DNA of 6,217 nucleotides from Verrucomicrobia bacterium UBA1200 (GTDB lineage: Bacteria; Verrucomicrobiota; Kiritimatiellia; RFP12; UBA1067), in the NCBI GenBank assembly GCA_002309765.1, contig DBXY01000001.1, forward strand, positions 98,257-104,473, read 5' to 3'. This document shows, one piece after another, positions 5,749-6,217 of this stretch (position 1 is its first letter; each line of letters opens with the position of its first letter). The notes under the pieces are model-generated. The model ran no database searches and had not been told where the DNA came from. It saw only the letters and a program-made list of their open reading frames with translations. Position numbers and translations under genes: made by a program.

Positions 5749-6217
5749 TTTTTTGTCTTTATGTTATTCAAATATACTTCAACGTCATTTTTTAAACGTT
5801 CCGGCCAATCAATCAACTTATTGCCTATCGGTAATCCTGCACTCCTTAAAACCAGCCTCGACATATGTGCACAATTGTTGAATCCAAATGTATATGGGAT
5901 ATCAGAACTTTTGATTATTTTAGCCATACATAAAGCTTTCTCATCTTGTTCTGGTGTTGTTATTATGTGAATCGTGTTTGTGGGTACAAGTTTTGGCCAA
6001 TCATATAATGAGACGGCTGGAGGCCCGAGGAAAATATCTGGTGTCCATTTGTTGTATCCACCAGTTCTGGGAGAAAAACTATAGTATGTTTTTCCACATG
6101 AACTCTTTGGGTTATCAATGTAAAGATCTGAATGTTTGTCATAACCCAAATATATATCAAATCCTTCAGGATCAATAAAGCAGACCGGGTTATTCCCGAA
6201 CGCCTCATACAGGTTCA
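5745..6217 (-). CDS. RHS-repeat protein C-terminus with LRAT/NlpC-P60-like toxin tip, 5' part outside window
   Basis: The frame is open from the window edge (first full codon at 6215), so the TTG at 6149 is internal. The 156 visible residues begin with NLYEAFGNNPVCFIDPEG, the conserved end of the RHS-repeat-associated core (family pattern xNLYxxxGNNPxxxxDPxG). After it the sequence changes in composition: 54% GC in the last 37 bases, 28% in 5881-5940. The variable tip (residues 19-156) has KHSDLYID with His28, YYSFSPRTGGY (44-54), ITTPEQDE (85-92) and YTFGFNNCAHMSRLVLRSAGL (108-128) with Cys115. His before Cys, and an NC-x-H motif like LRAT's NCEHF, suggest a circularly permuted papain-fold hydrolase or acyltransferase. 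In RHS proteins the core forms a shell around the tip, which is released as the effector. The RHS assignment is firm; the fold is a motif-level inference and the target is unknown. The next gene overlaps its stop and is the likely immunity gene. Confidence 0.8.
   Translation of the reverse strand, partial: NLYEAFGNNPVCFIDPEGFDIYLGYDKHSDLYIDNPKSSCGKTYYSFSPRTGGYNKWTPDIFLGPPAVSLYDWPKLVPTNTIHIITTPEQDEKALCMAKIIKSSDIPYTFGFNNCAHMSRLVLRSAGLPIGNKLIDWPERLKNDVEVYLNNIKTKK

Noticed and set aside
5745..6149. A complete 134-aa gene starting at the TTG at 6149
   Set aside because: The frame continues upstream to the window edge through a clear RHS core end (GNNP...DPEG), so this is the tail of a larger protein.

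Overview
The window reads as a chromosomal segment of a GC-rich bacterium that secretes many carbohydrate-active enzymes. A Planctomycetes/Verrucomicrobia/Lentisphaerae-type organism fits best. The reasons are a Tat-exported lipoprotein GH109 oxidoreductase/glycosidase next to a bacterial-type CE15 glucuronoyl esterase, and intergenic spaces full of short-period repeats. This placement is an inference; no rRNA or other phylogenetic marker is present.

Layout: (1) 1-630, + strand: the C-terminal half of an RlmI-type 23S rRNA methyltransferase, cut by the window start. (2) 637-848: a heptameric repeat array (ACTAACG / CGTTAGT) that fills the whole gap between convergent genes. It has a 22-bp higher-order unit and inverted ends. 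(3) 847-4690, - strand: a compact three-gene operon with its own promoter near 4738-4766. The order is GH109-like Gfo/Idh/MocA protein, then CE15 glucuronoyl esterase (2-nt gap), then purple-acid-phosphatase-like metallophosphoesterase (ATGA overlap). All three products carry export signals, so the operon probably processes an extracellular or periplasmic glycan. (4) 4691-5259: about 570 bp with no gene. It holds the promoter, a perfect 15-bp palindrome just upstream of the -35 box, and at least six different short-period repeat patches. (5) 5260-6217, - strand: an AT-rich cassette. It contains the C-terminal end of an RHS-repeat protein (core-end motif followed by a variable tip) and a small membrane-anchored protein whose start overlaps the tip's stop by ATGA. 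This has the layout of an RHS polymorphic toxin and its cognate immunity gene.

The most interesting part is the RHS tip. After the GNNP...DPEG core end, a roughly 138-residue domain has a His in a KHSDLYID segment and a later Cys in an NNCAH motif. That His-then-Cys order is what a circularly permuted papain-like (LRAT/NlpC-P60-like) hydrolase would show. The neighbour has a single N-terminal membrane segment, which suggests protection at or outside the membrane. GC content falls from 54% in the last 37 bases (RHS core) to 28% in sampled lines of the tip and the immunity gene, as expected for an exchanged cassette.
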